Position numbers and translations under genes: made by a program
Part shown: piece after piece, positions 22,196 through 34,690 of the stretch
How the letters are laid out: every line of letters begins with the position of its first letter
Numbering within the stretch: the stretch's first letter is position 1
The notes under the pieces: generated by a model
What the model was told of the DNA's origin: nothing
Databases searched by the model: none
Seen by the model: only the letters and a program-made list of their open reading frames with translations
Assembly: GCA_021014945.1 (NCBI GenBank)
Contig: MU266331.1
Span: forward strand, 186,001 to 250,000
Reading direction: 5' to 3'
Length of the DNA stretch: 64,000 bases
Source: Leucogyrophana mollusca
Taxonomy: Eukaryota; Basidiomycota; Agaricomycetes; Boletales

Positions 22196-24853
22196 ATGGC
22201 CTCATCTAAAGGAAAGTCTCCGGCAGAGAGGTCAAAAGGTGCCCGTGCAGCGTTAGACCCTCTGGTCACCGATCCATCCGCGTCAGGACCCAGCAAGATG
22301 GAGCTCGTGTCCAAAGCCATCTTTGCACCATTCAGCCATAAGAAATCGGACTCTTCGCGAATACTGTCAGACTGTGAGCAAACTTTTTTCTTACCCCACC
22401 CCAGGTCCATGGTTGACCTGCTTTTCCATTATAGTGGCCCCGGTCATCATGACGCCGAGGATGATGACGGCGACAGCGACGGCGAGCGCTAGACCGCGTA
22501 CTTCTATCAATGCTTCAGGCACCTCCGGCTCGCGGATGGACTTCGCATCTCTCGGACGCGCTCCCATGCGTCTTACGCTAGGTAGCCGGCGCATAACCTC
22601 CCGCGACCTCCAGATAGTAGAGGCAACTGAGGAGCTGCTTGACGCGGAAGTTCCAGAGCCAGAAGGCGTCGCTTCGGATGTCAGCTTACTTCGCGGCTTT
22701 AATGCGACTATTCCAAGCTCGGAGAAGAATCGGACGCGGCGGAGGCAGATGCGGAATGTCGATACACCTCGGATCGGCCTGAAAAAGCTCGGGATGAATG
22801 CGCGGGGGCTCATGCAAGAGGGCGAGGAAGACCACGAAGGCCAGAGTGTGGTGAGTGAGGAGGATGTGGTGATGGTTGCACAGGTAGATGACCGGGGCAA
22901 GCGCAAAGCAAGGCGGAGAGGGAGGGAGAGCCTGAGTGCGGCTAAAACCTTTGGGAAGGAGGAGCTTGCGAGGCAGACTCAAGAGATAGTGAGAGACAAG
23001 GAAAACTTGCACGTGCGAAGAGTGCGTATTTGTTCTTCTTGTGCACTCTCAATGACGCATTCTTACCGTGCACAGAGTTTGATCAACAGTGACATTGTTG
23101 AAATCACCAATAAAATCAAAGCGCTAGATGATATTCGAGAAAAGCTTGAACTAGATCTCTTGAAAATACAAGAGGACGAGCTCGAGCTCGACGACGAATG
23201 TGTGCCTACTCGTTTTTTTGACTTTTCGCTTGGTTCTGATCCCAGTCAGTGGAGGGTGTCAGGGAGCGAATTGAATTTGAAGAAACGTCAAGTAGACATC
23301 AGAATGTGAAAGCTACGACGCACGTTCCACATGTCGCTCCTTCACGTCGGCGGAAAGGTTCAATCTTCTTTTCTTTGCCTGAACTCTTGCTGACCCCTCC
23401 CCATCAAGGCCCTGTTTTCCTGCCGTCTGAGCACGACGAACTTCCCCCAGGTGTCGCTTTCATGGTGATGCATTTGTATCTTTCCTAGGCGGCGGGCGCG
23501 CTCATCGCTACATTCCAGACCCTCGAAAGCCACAACACGCCAATAACTGCAGTTGACTTCTCTGAACCATATGGAACTCTTGTCAGTGCATCACAAGAAG
23601 ACTCGCAGCCACGTGTCTGGGACCTCATGACTGGAAGTGAAATTGGCCGACTGCGCGGTCACAGAGGTCCAGTGAGATGCATACAGGTGGAGGATAACCT
23701 ATGCCTCACTGGCGCCGACGATGGCGTGGTACGGCTTTGGGACCTTCGCCATGTTGACGAAGATGACTGGGAAAGGGAGGGGATTAACGGCCTGAGTAAT
23801 GTTGCAGAGGAGGATGAAGAGAGGAGCTATGATGGAGAGTTCATTGAGAAACCTAACGGAATAAGGTCAAGCGAACCGAGTGAAATAGGTGTTGCAGACC
23901 GTGATGGGTCATGCCTGAGGCTGTTCGAGGGCCATAGCAAGGCTGTCACAGCCCTTTACTTCGAGGATGAATGCCTGGTAATTGATATTTATTATGTCGC
24001 CGCTCCATTTCACTCATGTTTATGCAGGTTACTGGTGCGTCCGACAAGACACTCCGCCAATGGGACCTCTCTACTGGACAGTGTGTTATGACAATGGACA
24101 TCTTGTGGGCCATATCACATCCGCAGACTGCTTTGCCTGGAAATGGAATACCCGGTCACCTTGTTCCCGGAGCTTCCGCAGCTGCTGGTACTTTCGCAGT
24201 CCCCACTCCGCCTGCTGCCGACGGAAGTTGGGATATGTACCAAGACTTTGTCGGCGGGGTGCAGTTTTGGGGGTATGGTTTGGTAAGCGGAAGTGGTGAT
24301 GGCGCAGTGAGAATGTGGGACAGTGAGTTATCCATGTCCATGATGCAGCTGGACTTGACTGGCTGAAATGCAAAGTGCGCACGGGACAGGCTCATCGGAC
24401 GTTGCTCGGACACACGGGGCCTGTTACATGCTTGCAGTTCGATGAAATCCACATAGCCAGTGGCAGTCTCGACAAGTCCATAAGGGTGAGCGACCACCTT
24501 TTTACTTCTCATACGAGCGTGAAGTTTACTTACGGCAACAGATATGGGACGTGCGATCGGGCGGCACCTTTGAGACGCTCAAATACGATCACGCTGTCAC
24601 TGCGCTCCAGTTTGATTCTCGCAAGGTTGTCGCAGCAGCCGGCGAGAACGGAGTCAAAGTATGTAACCCCTTCCTTTTTGATTCACCTACTTTGACCTTA
24701 CACTGCGGTCTGAAGATCTACAATCGCACAACCATGCAGCATTCATCACTTCTGACCAACGGGCATACTCAACCTGTGGAACGTCTGCGGTACATGGACC
24801 GCTATATGGTATCGGGTGGACGGGATTCCACTTTGAAGATATGGACGCTATGA
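22196..24853 (+). CDS. MDV1: WD40 mitochondrial fission adaptor, Mdv1/Caf4 type
   Basis: Adaptor that links outer-membrane Fis1 to the dynamin Dnm1 during mitochondrial division. The N-terminal half is basic and disordered; a coiled coil follows ([20 protein letters not shown] to about 23200); then a WD40 propeller with seven visible blades. Blade motifs include [81 protein letters not shown] and [14 protein letters not shown], the last ending at the stop. Coiled coil plus C-terminal propeller is the diagnostic architecture. The start ATG gives [15 protein letters not shown]; the first intron is at about 22374-22433. Several further introns split the propeller. Confidence 0.85.
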
Positions 24854-25330
24854 GATTGTGGACCTGTCTTGAGGAATTTCAGCTTAGGTGTCGGGAGAAT
24901 CTAGCCCATACCTCGTATTTGAGTATCACATCAAGGACTCCCAGTGACAGTCATTTGCAAGGCACTTCCAAGCAACAGATGTAGCATACATACGCAATCT
25001 GCATATAACTTACATTTTCGTACCGCAATTTTAGATGTCCACCGAGATGTCCCCCTGCGCCAACCGATTCGTTAGTACTTGCCGCCTGACCGTGTCGACG
25101 TCTTGAAGCTTGAATGCTGGTGCGTCCCAATTGACTATACACGCCGCACTCACACGATCGTTCTCTCACCAGGCACAATACCAGGAGCGCGCGCGTAGTA
25201 TGACAAGCATGGCGCAAACTGCGATTGATATATTTATAGCGCCTGGCTCGGGGTACTTGAACTCGCTCGCAGTCGGCTACGTTGAGCGTTTACCACTTTC
25301 ACCCACCCTGTCGTGTATCCAACACAGAAC
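24854..25330. other. Intergenic, MDV1 / ABC transporter
   Basis: 477 bp; it presumably holds the MDV1 3' UTR and the ABC transporter promoter. Short frames only. Confidence 0.5.
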
Positions 25331-28300
25331 ATGTTTCGAGAGAGCCCCTCCACTGGAGTGCAGTTAATGGATTACTCGCAAGAGAGGTGTGTGCCATTGA
25401 AAGTCTCATCAGGCAGACGCGCCTGAACTCTTCCCGGACGCGTTTTTAGTAGCCTTGAAGCATGGTTATCTCCCCCAATGATCCCAGGATACATAGTTAT
25501 GGCATCAATCTTAACGTTGATGCTACAGCTGCGTCAGTGGCCTACAAGTTTGCTTTGGTCACTGACCACCTTCCCCAAACGCGATACATTATCGGGCCTC
25601 GCCGTTTCTCGTCGCGAGAACGCTGCACTACGGTTGGCCTTACAACGCGGCGGCCTTACTGCCTTTAGTTTTATGGTTGCTAGGCTCCTCGGTTGCTTGG
25701 TATTTTTGGGTCTATCCATCGCGACTTTCTGCATGCAGACACGACGTAATGGTCAAGATCGGACAGGCATACAACCGGGGAATGCCAGTAAAGACCTTAC
25801 TGTCTGGGGGGGCATCGACAATACTTCGCAGCTCGTTCTTGGCCTGACTGCTGTACGTTCTTCTTGCTGAGGGCCTGTACATACACCTGAAGTTCCCTCC
25901 GATTAGCTGTACGCGTCATTGCTAGCCTCGCTCTCGCTTTTGACTTCATCAAAATCCTGGAGCCAACGGACATCAACTCATTTGAGCGTTATCGCTTTCG
26001 CTACCTTCCTGGTCTTTGCGTATCGTGATTTATGGCCTCTAATGACGTTCACGAAAACCCCGCAAGATATTCGGGAAGGCTGGCTTGTCTGGGCCAAACT
26101 CCTGACACTCGCTTTAGTTGGAATTATATTTCCATTGACCTCACCCCGACAGTACACCTCCCTGGACCTCACACAGGGCCCCGTGGATGCTACTGCAGCT
26201 GATCACGGGGTCGATGGCCCTGTGGTCGAGGTACACCCCGAGCAAACTGCGTCGTGGTTATCACTCTTGTTGTATTCTTGGTTGGACCGCACTGTGTTTC
26301 TGGCTTATAGGTCTTCACACCTCTCTCGGGATCAATTGCCCCAACTAGCTGACTACGATCGTGCCAAGAACCTGGTGAAGAAGGGTTTTCCGGCGAGTAC
26401 ATATTCATTGCACGCTCAAAGATGTGTTTAATCCCTTTCACAGTTGATTGATACCTTCTCTGGGAGCAAAAAACGACATATCTTCTTCGGTCTTATGGAA
26501 ATATATCGTAAGCAAACGACCAGCACCACGTTACATAGGTTTAGTTTAACAGATGAACCTCAGGCAAGGAATACGCAACAATGGCAGCCTTAGTGGTCCT
26601 CCAAGTACGCGCCTCCCTGTTGGCCATTGAGTGTTGAGCCCGAGCCCTGTAATTTATAGGTACTGTTGACTCTCACCAGCCCGCTTGCGGTCAACCGCCT
26701 TCTCGAGTGAGCGAACATTGATGTCACTGCGAAATCCACTCAGCCTGTTTCAGTCATATGGAAGGCGGGAGGGAAGGTGCAGTCGTTCGCCCGTGGGTAT
26801 GGGCGGCATTACTGTTCATTGGACCCACTATGCACTCCATCTCATTTCAGTGGTACACGTCCATTGGGGTGAGTCGCAGCTGTTTTTACGGCAGACCGCA
26901 ACCGACAGTCATTCTTCAGGCTCGGATCGCTGTGCATACAGAGGGCATACTCACGCAACTCATCTTCGAACACGCCCTGCGCATCCGTGTTAAAGCTGGT
27001 GCTCAGAACCCCGGGGTTAGCGAAGGAGACAGTCACTCGTCTGACGATAGCGCTGGAGATGCGTCCAGTACCGAGCCTGGAGACGTGGGCAGCCGGACGG
27101 ACCTGTCTTCGTCGGCAAAACGGAATGTAGAAGCCGATCGGACACCTCCGTCCTCCGTCAACTTTACCGGTAGGATAAACAACCTCATCACTACGGATAT
27201 GAGCAACATCACGGACTCTAAGGACTTCTTGAGTGCAGGTGCGCAAGATATCGCTCGCTTACAGCACCTGAAGCTGATTCAGCGCGCAGCGATCGAAATT
27301 CCCTTGCAAATATCGCTCTGCACTTGCTTTTTGTATTATATTCTCGGATTCAGTGCGCTCGTTGGGTTGCTTGTAATGCTCATTCTGTTTCCCCTTCCTG
27401 GGTATGTCGCGAACAGGTTTCAGGGCATCCAAGTAGAACAAATGAAGAAGGTGCGTCGCCTCTGCTTCTAAATGACACGGTTTTAAGTCATCATCAATCA
27501 CTTAGACTGATGCTCGAGTGCAATCTGTCACCGAAAGTATGCACATTCTTCGCATGATCAAATTATTTGGCTGGGAGAATAAGATTGGCGCGAGGGTCGC
27601 TGAAAAGAGAGACGAAGAGCTCTTATGGACACGCAGGCGGCAGCTCCTACAGCTCCTGAGCAATATGATAAAGTACCTTCTTTCAGATGAGTCTCAGCGA
27701 TACAATTGACACATGATCCCAGCTTTGTTATTCCTATCGCTGTCATGCTGACAACGTACACTACTTTCGTGAGCATCATAAAGTGGTTACCCATTGGGTG
27801 TAGTGACTAACTGATCTTGTTGCAGACTATCTTCATGAAGCAGGAATTAAGCGGTACGTTATACGAGCCGCATTGTTAGTACGTCTGCTCATGAATGGGT
27901 AGCTTCTCTTGTCTTTTCTTCGATGGCTAGTACGTTTTCCGTGATCATACTCGAATGTCGCGATTGCTGAGCGATTCTAGTTTTCGACATATTGCAATCT
28001 CAGCTTCACGTAGTGTCCTGGTCTATTCCACGGATCTTGCAAGGTAGTCGCAAATTACCTGATGTGCTTCCCTGCGACTGAACCGTTTGTCACTCTAGGG
28101 CGAGTAGCTCTCGACCGTGTCAACGATTTCTTGCGAAACGTAAGTATACATCTGCTCTTAGCGCCACCTGGAGTACGCTGACTGTGGTTAGTCGGAATTG
28201 CTTGATACGCTGGCGGCCCAAGGGGGTGCGACGGATGTGGAGGAACTAGACATAATTGGGTTTCGCCATGCCACGTTTGCATGGTCGGAGGAGGATACAG

Positions 28301-31300
28301 GCTTGATAGCACCGTCAAGGCGATCCTTCCATCTACAGATCGACAATGAGGTTGTATTCCAGCAGGGTCGTATCAATCTTGTCGTCGGGCCTACAGGGTC
28401 CGGGAAGACTTCTATGTTGTTGGCGTTACTCGGTATGTAGTCGTCAAACGGGAGAACAACAGGGAGCATGTGCTGATGAACTATATGCAGGCGAGATGCA
28501 TTTCATTCCATCCAGACCAAACTCATGGTTCGGCCTTCCTCGTAAGAAGGGGATTGCATATGCTGCACAAGAATCCTGGGTCCAAAATGAGACCATTCGG
28601 GTGAAGAGATTCGAGCTTCCCAAGCAGGAGATTTTCCTAATGAGGTTTGGCAGGATAACATTGTTTTCGGAGCACCTTTCGACGAAGCAAGATATAATAA
28701 AGGTAAAGCACAGTAATGCAGACTATCAGATATTCTCTAAAAGTAAGCAGTGCTCTATCAGTGCGGACTTGAACGCGACCTGGCTCTGTTTGAAGCAAGG
28801 GACCTTACTGAAGTCGGCGAAAAGGGACTGACCCTGAGGTAAGTATGGTGAATGTGAAGCGCATTATTCAGCTGAAATGGTGTTTTTTTCCCCAGTGGTG
28901 GCCAAAAGGTAGGATAAGGATGTGATACCATCAAACATTTAACGTCCTTATGGATTCCCATAGGCTAGAGTGACGCTAGCAAGAGCTATATACTCATCTG
29001 CCCAAATTCTTTTGCTGGACGACGTACGTTTGTCCCCTTGGCTGAGAAGCACCCTCTGAACCGGCGCTCTAGGTTCTGGCTGCTCTGGACGTCCACACTG
29101 CCAAGTGGGTCATTGACAAATGCTTTTGCGGGGAGCTTGTTCGGGGAAGAACTATCATCATGGCAGTACGTTATTGGATATAGTTCTCTCTGACAATAGG
29201 TATACTTACGTCTTTCAGACTCATAGTTTGGCGATGACCAGCGGTGTCGCCCACTTTGTGGTAACACTCAACTCCAACGGAGTAGTTATAGGCCAGGGAG
29301 CTCTTTTCGATGCCACAACTCAAATCGATGACCTTATCGCTGAAGTAGGGGAGGTAAGGAAAGAAGCTGAACAGGCTCAGGCTCAGGACACCAAGCAAGA
29401 GGTAACCCCGGACGGAAAACTCGTTTCAGTTGAAGAACTAGTAGAAGGACACGTTGACTGGTCTGCATGTGAGTACCGACTAGTCATTCAGTGCACATCC
29501 TCTGACAAAAATAGTGAAACTTTACCTGGTTGGATGGGGAGGGGGTCATCCCGCTATATACTGGGTCTTGTTCCTTGTGGGAATGACGATGACTCACCTC
29601 AGTAAAGCTGCTCAGCCATGGTACCTTGGCTACTGGGCCAGGCAATACGAAGGCCACACTTCCACTGTCGACGTCAGCTAGTAAGTGGCCCGTGGTAGAA
29701 TTTCCGTGTCCTGCCGATGCTGATGAGTCTCTTGGAAGTTATGTCACAATCTACAGCTCCATTCTCATAAGCACTGTTGTTCTTTATTCCTTTTCATACA
29801 CTGTCAATCTGTTCGGTATGCTAAGGGCCTCCAGGAGCATCCACAAAAATCTTGTTGGAAGCATCTTTGGCACAACACTGAGGTACATTATCCGTACCGG
29901 AAATGAGCAGCCTGACTAATTGGATAGGTGGCTCGATACGACTCCCACTGCCCGAATAATCGCTCGATGCACGCAAGACATTAACTCAGGTGAGAACCCC
30001 GCCCGCCTAGCGAGCCGGTGCATTAATTATCACTCCACTAGTGGACGGCCCTTTCGCTCTCGGCCTCTCATCGCTAATCGAGCTCACCATCACCATGATG
30101 ATCAAACTCGGAGCTGTCGTATTACTTTCGCCCTCTTTCCTGTTGCCTGGCATCCTCGTGGCCGTCGTTGGGGGATGGTGCGGACAGATATATATGAAAG
30201 CCGAGCTATCTGTGAAAAGAGAGCTGAGCAATGCCAAAGCTCCAGTTTTAGGTCATTTGGGAGCAGCAATTACAGGGCTAGGTGGGGCTTTCATCTTGTC
30301 ACTTCTGCGCGGTACTTATAATTACCCGTCCTTAGTTTCTATTCGTGCATATGGCGCACAGGAAGCTTTCAAAGTCGGATCACTTGCTCGCATAGACCGT
30401 TATACGCAGGCCGCTCGCGCCTTTTACAGTTTGAACTGGCAAGTCCGGTTTGATCACAGAAGTTACCTCGTCGTTTACATTCGCATTTAAGCTGGGTTTC
30501 TGTTCGCCTTGAAGCCCTGGGCGCTCTGTTCTCCGCTGGTTTGGCTGCATATCTAATTTACGGCCAGAGCACCATGGAAGCGTCCGACGTAGGTTTTTCT
30601 CTGAACATGGCTGGTGAGTTCAACCCCATAACAGTTGGACTCCGAGTGACACATTGGACAGTGACTTTCAGCGCCATGGTACTATGGTGGATAATCATCT
30701 TCAACGATGTGGAAATAAATGGTAGGCTTATCCGTATCGTCTTTTGGTTCCGGGCGACTTTAAGAGATGATTATTGCAGGAAACAGGTAAGTAGAGTTCC
30801 TTATTTAACAGCAGCGTGGGCATCATTCTCATTTGCACCAGCCTCGAGCGTATCGCTGGTTACATGGCGATCGAGCAAGAGCCGAAAGCGATCGAAAGCG
30901 GTCGACCGCCAGCCTATTGGCCAGCATCCGGAGATCTTCGGGTTGAGAACCTCTCTGCTCGCTACTCATCGGTAACGACCTTCATCTCTTTTTGTTATCC
31001 TCACCAACGGACCACCTCCCAGACTGGACCTATGATTCTGCGGGGCCTATCGTTCCATATCAGATCTGGCGAGCGCATTGGCATTGGTATGTGGAGTGAA
31101 TTTTGTCCACATGCTCTCACCAGCTGACTCCCTCCATTAGTCGGGCGTACCGGTAGTGGAAAGGCAATTGTTGCACCTATTTACCATTACCAACTGTGCT
31201 GACTAGATCGATTGCCTAGAGCTCACTCTCGCTCGCGCTCCTCCGGAGTATCCTTACTGAGGGAGATGTCTATTTTGACGGGATCCACACGAGCTCTCTC

Positions 31301-32125
31301 AATCTGGATGCCCTCCGCTCGAATATCACTATCATTCCACAGATCGTGGGTTTCAAGCCTTAACTAAAAAGCCGAACATTCATTAACACATCCCTCATAG
31401 CCTGAACTTCTCAGTGGCACTCTCCGTCAAAATATTGACCCATTTGACCAATGTGATGATGCCACTCTTAACGATGCTTTACGTTCTGCTGGGCTCTTCG
31501 CAGCTCAAATGGACTCGGACAGGGGTAAACTGACTCTCGACAGTGACATATCCGGCGGAGGTGGGAATTTATCTGTTGGTCAGCGCCAAATCCTAGCCAT
31601 AGCGAGAGCCATGCTGCGGGGGAGCAAGTTACTCATATTGGACGAGGGTGAGTTCGTCAAAATTGAATCACGACGAGAAGCAGCTACTGAAAATCTGTTC
31701 AGCCACTTCCGCCATAGGTAAACGCACAACGTCGAGGTAGTGGGTCAACTAACATGCTGGTGTAGATCACAAGACAGACTCAGTGATTCAAAGCTCGCTT
31801 CGGACTGGACTGCATGACGTGACCCAAATCATCGTTGCCCATCGCCTTCAAACCGTCATAGACGCAGACAAGATTGTGAGCGTAAAATAAGTCCACTGTG
31901 ATGTATGACTGAGTTTCTCATCTAGATGGTCCTTGATGCGGGACAAATTGTGAGTAATGCTGCGACAATGCGTAACGTGTGTAGGTCTTGACGGAACTCC
32001 TCTTACAGGTCGAGTTCGCTAGTCCCAAAGAGCTGCTGGAGGACGACCAGGGGTTCCTGCGTGCCTTGGTCGATGCCAGCGAGGACAAGGATATGTTGTT
32101 TTCGATAGCCAAACAAAGCAAGTAA
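25331..32125 (+). CDS. ABCC-type (MRP-like) full-length ABC transporter
   Basis: Multidrug-resistance-associated transporter, plausibly vacuolar (Ybt1/Bpt1/Nft1-like) for conjugates or bile-acid-like substrates. Order: extra N-terminal TM region (from about 25480), TMD1 (about 26450-28050), NBD1, TMD2 (about 29700-30800), NBD2. NBD1 has Walker A GPTGSGKTS, Q-loop AAQESWVQN, signature LSGGQK and Walker B ILLLDD, the glutamate replaced by Asp as is usual in ABCC NBD1. NBD2 has Walker A VGRTGSGK, signature LSVGQRQ, Walker B LLILDE, D-loop SAID and switch IVAHRL. It is split by roughly twenty short introns. One, in NBD2 Walker A, uses a GC donor (31164-31219), and a 15-nt exon lies at 31703-31717. 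The start is tentative: 25331 or 25367, joined to SSLEAWLSPPMIPGY. Confidence 0.88.
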
Positions 32126-32419
32126 TAAATCAAGCCGAGCACATGTATATACAGATAGGCTGGCAGTTCTCCGCCCGCAAGGCTTGATATCTTTTCCCGG
32201 TTCTTGGAGCGTCCTTCTAGAGCGCAGCCTCAGGAGATACATTGCCGAGCGCCAGCGGTTGCCAGAATCGATTAAGATAGTCAGAGTTCAGAAGAGAATA
32301 AACGAAGCAAGACTACACAGAGCAGATACCCCAAAGAAAGAAAAGACCCGCGATGACGAGAGGGATCGTTCTGGCCATAGTCGTTTTTGGGGGTGTGGTG
32401 TCGCCTAGACCAGTGCGTG

Positions 32420-34417
32420 TCAAGGCCGCCTGTAGCTGCCACCGGCCTCTGGAGCATCACGACCGTTACGAGGAGGGTAATCCCGACCTCCGCCCCTTGG
32501 AGGGCCACCAGAGGAACTAGAATAGCCATTGCCAGTATAGTTACTGGGACCCGAGTAATTGGCCGAATCGTACGGTACTGAAGAGCGCGGTGGACTCAAG
32601 GAGGGTCGGCTGAAGCTCATTGTAAACAAAACTAAAGCAAGGCGACTATTTGATTCTCACCGGTATCGCGAGCCCGGTGGTTCAACGGAGCTCCTACGAG
32701 GAGGATAATTAGCGTAGTGTGGTGGTGGAGTCAACGGTCGCCCGCGGCTTTCAGGCGGAGGCCCAAAGTCACTAGAAATCGCTAAGCGTCACCTTTTTTC
32801 ATCATTTGATTAGGACTTACCGAGGTGGGCGATCGTAATCGTCACGAACGCGAGGCGGACGGTGACTGGGAGGTGTTCTCGGTCTTACAACAGGAGGATA
32901 CGGCGGATACCTGTCGTCTAGGGGTGGGGCGCGTCTGTCATACCGGTCATAATAGTCACGAGGACTTGGCGGAGGATAGCCCCGGGGAGGATACCCAGCC
33001 ATGTCTCTCTCAGGTGGATAGAAAGCCGGACGATCATATCGAGACGGCGGCAGGGGAGGGGGAGGACCCCTCATTCTGAAATCATCATAGTCACGAGAGG
33101 AGCGCATTGGTGGTCCCACATGATAGTCTCGGAAGTCTCTGGGAGGGGTCAGAGGTCTTCTGTAATCTCTACCGGGGGGCGGGGGTGGGGGAGGATAGTC
33201 AAACCCATAGCGATCCCTCGACGGTGGGTACCGTCCCGCCGGGCCAAAGTCGTCGCGGTAGGGTGGGTAATCTCTGGGTGGCGGCGGAGGCAACGGATAA
33301 TCTCGTGGAGGGTGTATACGATCGATAAGGGGAGCACCACTTGAAGGCCCAGATCGATGATGGCTACAAATTACAATATGACTTGACCCCATCGAAAAGA
33401 GACAAATCACTTACGCTTGAGCGGTATGATTAGGACACTCTCTACCAAAAAAACTTTGGTGAACGGCAAAAGAATATGGAATCATGTCTATGACTTACCT
33501 TGCCCAATGGCCTACCTGACCGCACTTGAAACAGGCTCCCGGGTCACTCGAATGCTTTGCGGTACGCCCGCGATTATGGGACAACTCGACGCGGATCTTG
33601 TTACCCATGAAAAAGCCTTCGTGGTATTTTGCTACACTTTCCTCTGCAGCCTCTCGGGTATCGAATTCCTATCGTCGTGGGATTCCATGTCAGGCCGTCA
33701 ATGACTAGATTCAGAACAGATACGCACAACAAATCCATAGCCAACTCTGTGAAAGACGTGTAAGGTCGGTTTCGCGAAGTCGTGGCGAAGAGACATACTT
33801 TAATTCGATGTTGACAATCTTGCCAATTTTGCCGAAACAGCTTTGCAGGTCCTCTTGACGTGTGTGGTCCGGTAGACCGCCAACATAAACTTTGTTCGGC
33901 TAGGTAGTGCACAGTAAACACTAGTCCAGAGTACAGAAAGAGCCATAACAACATGAAAGCAAAAGGGGCTGCCTAGCACGAAGGCCATCAAGTGTCGAGA
34001 GTCAATCGCCAATAGGAACGATTAGACTGGACCGTCGCCAAATCCAGAGTAGAGAGGCGTCCAAGTGCCAATACCAGCGCACCGTGAATGGAACTGAGGA
34101 ATACACAGAAAACTTGCACGAGAGAAGTGGGCAAGCAATGCAAGACAGACAGACAAGTTCGCAAGAAGGAGAGACCTAAGCACCTTGACTGGCTTTTCGT
34201 GCGCAGAGTCGTTTTTCGCATCTAAATTACTGCCGTCGACACTAGGATGATCTGGGACTTCTGGTTGTCCAGAACCAAACTCCTCGGAAGGCAGAGGCGC
34301 ATTTGGAAGTCCACTGTCGGTCACAGGGCCCATTGTGTCAAGGACCTGGTCGTCGGAAGAGCCCCACTGATCTTTTGGCGGAATATCTGATTCCGCTGCA
34401 TGGGGAGAAGGAGCCAT
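32420..34417 (-). CDS. RRM plus CCHC zinc-knuckle RNA-binding protein (SR-like)
   Basis: Nuclear RNA-binding protein resembling SRSF7/RSZ splicing factors. The N-terminus (MAPSPHAAESDIPPKDQWG) is acidic and disordered. The RRM has RNP2 KVYVGGLPD and RNP1 VGYGFV, then EFDTREAAEESVAKYHEGFF. A single knuckle, CFKCGQVGHWAREC, has CX2CX4HX4C spacing. A long tail rich in Arg, Asp, Tyr and Pro follows (RDYPPYRDDFGP, PPRDFRDYHVG, SRDYDDFRMRG), ending GRDYPPRNGRDAPEAGG before the stop at 32420. RDY-rich tails replace classical RS repeats. About eight exons. It converges with the ABC transporter (294 bp). Confidence 0.85.
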
Positions 34418-34690
34418 GGTGGTATGTAGCAAACCTGAATGTTGAACACAAAGTTTATCCAAAGGGGGAAAGGGTCAATTTCGTACTCCGATGGCCTGTG
34501 CGCCTCACGTCCTCCACAACAGTAAAACATAGACTAAGTGTGGGATGGTTACATTACGGGGATAGTTATGTCTACAAAGTCCTCATCGAACGGATGGGCC
34601 GAACGGTCCACGGAGAGTCCAGGTTCCAGATAACATACTCATACGACTCATTGAGGTCCATCTTCCAAACCCGATTTTGTCCAAGTTAAC

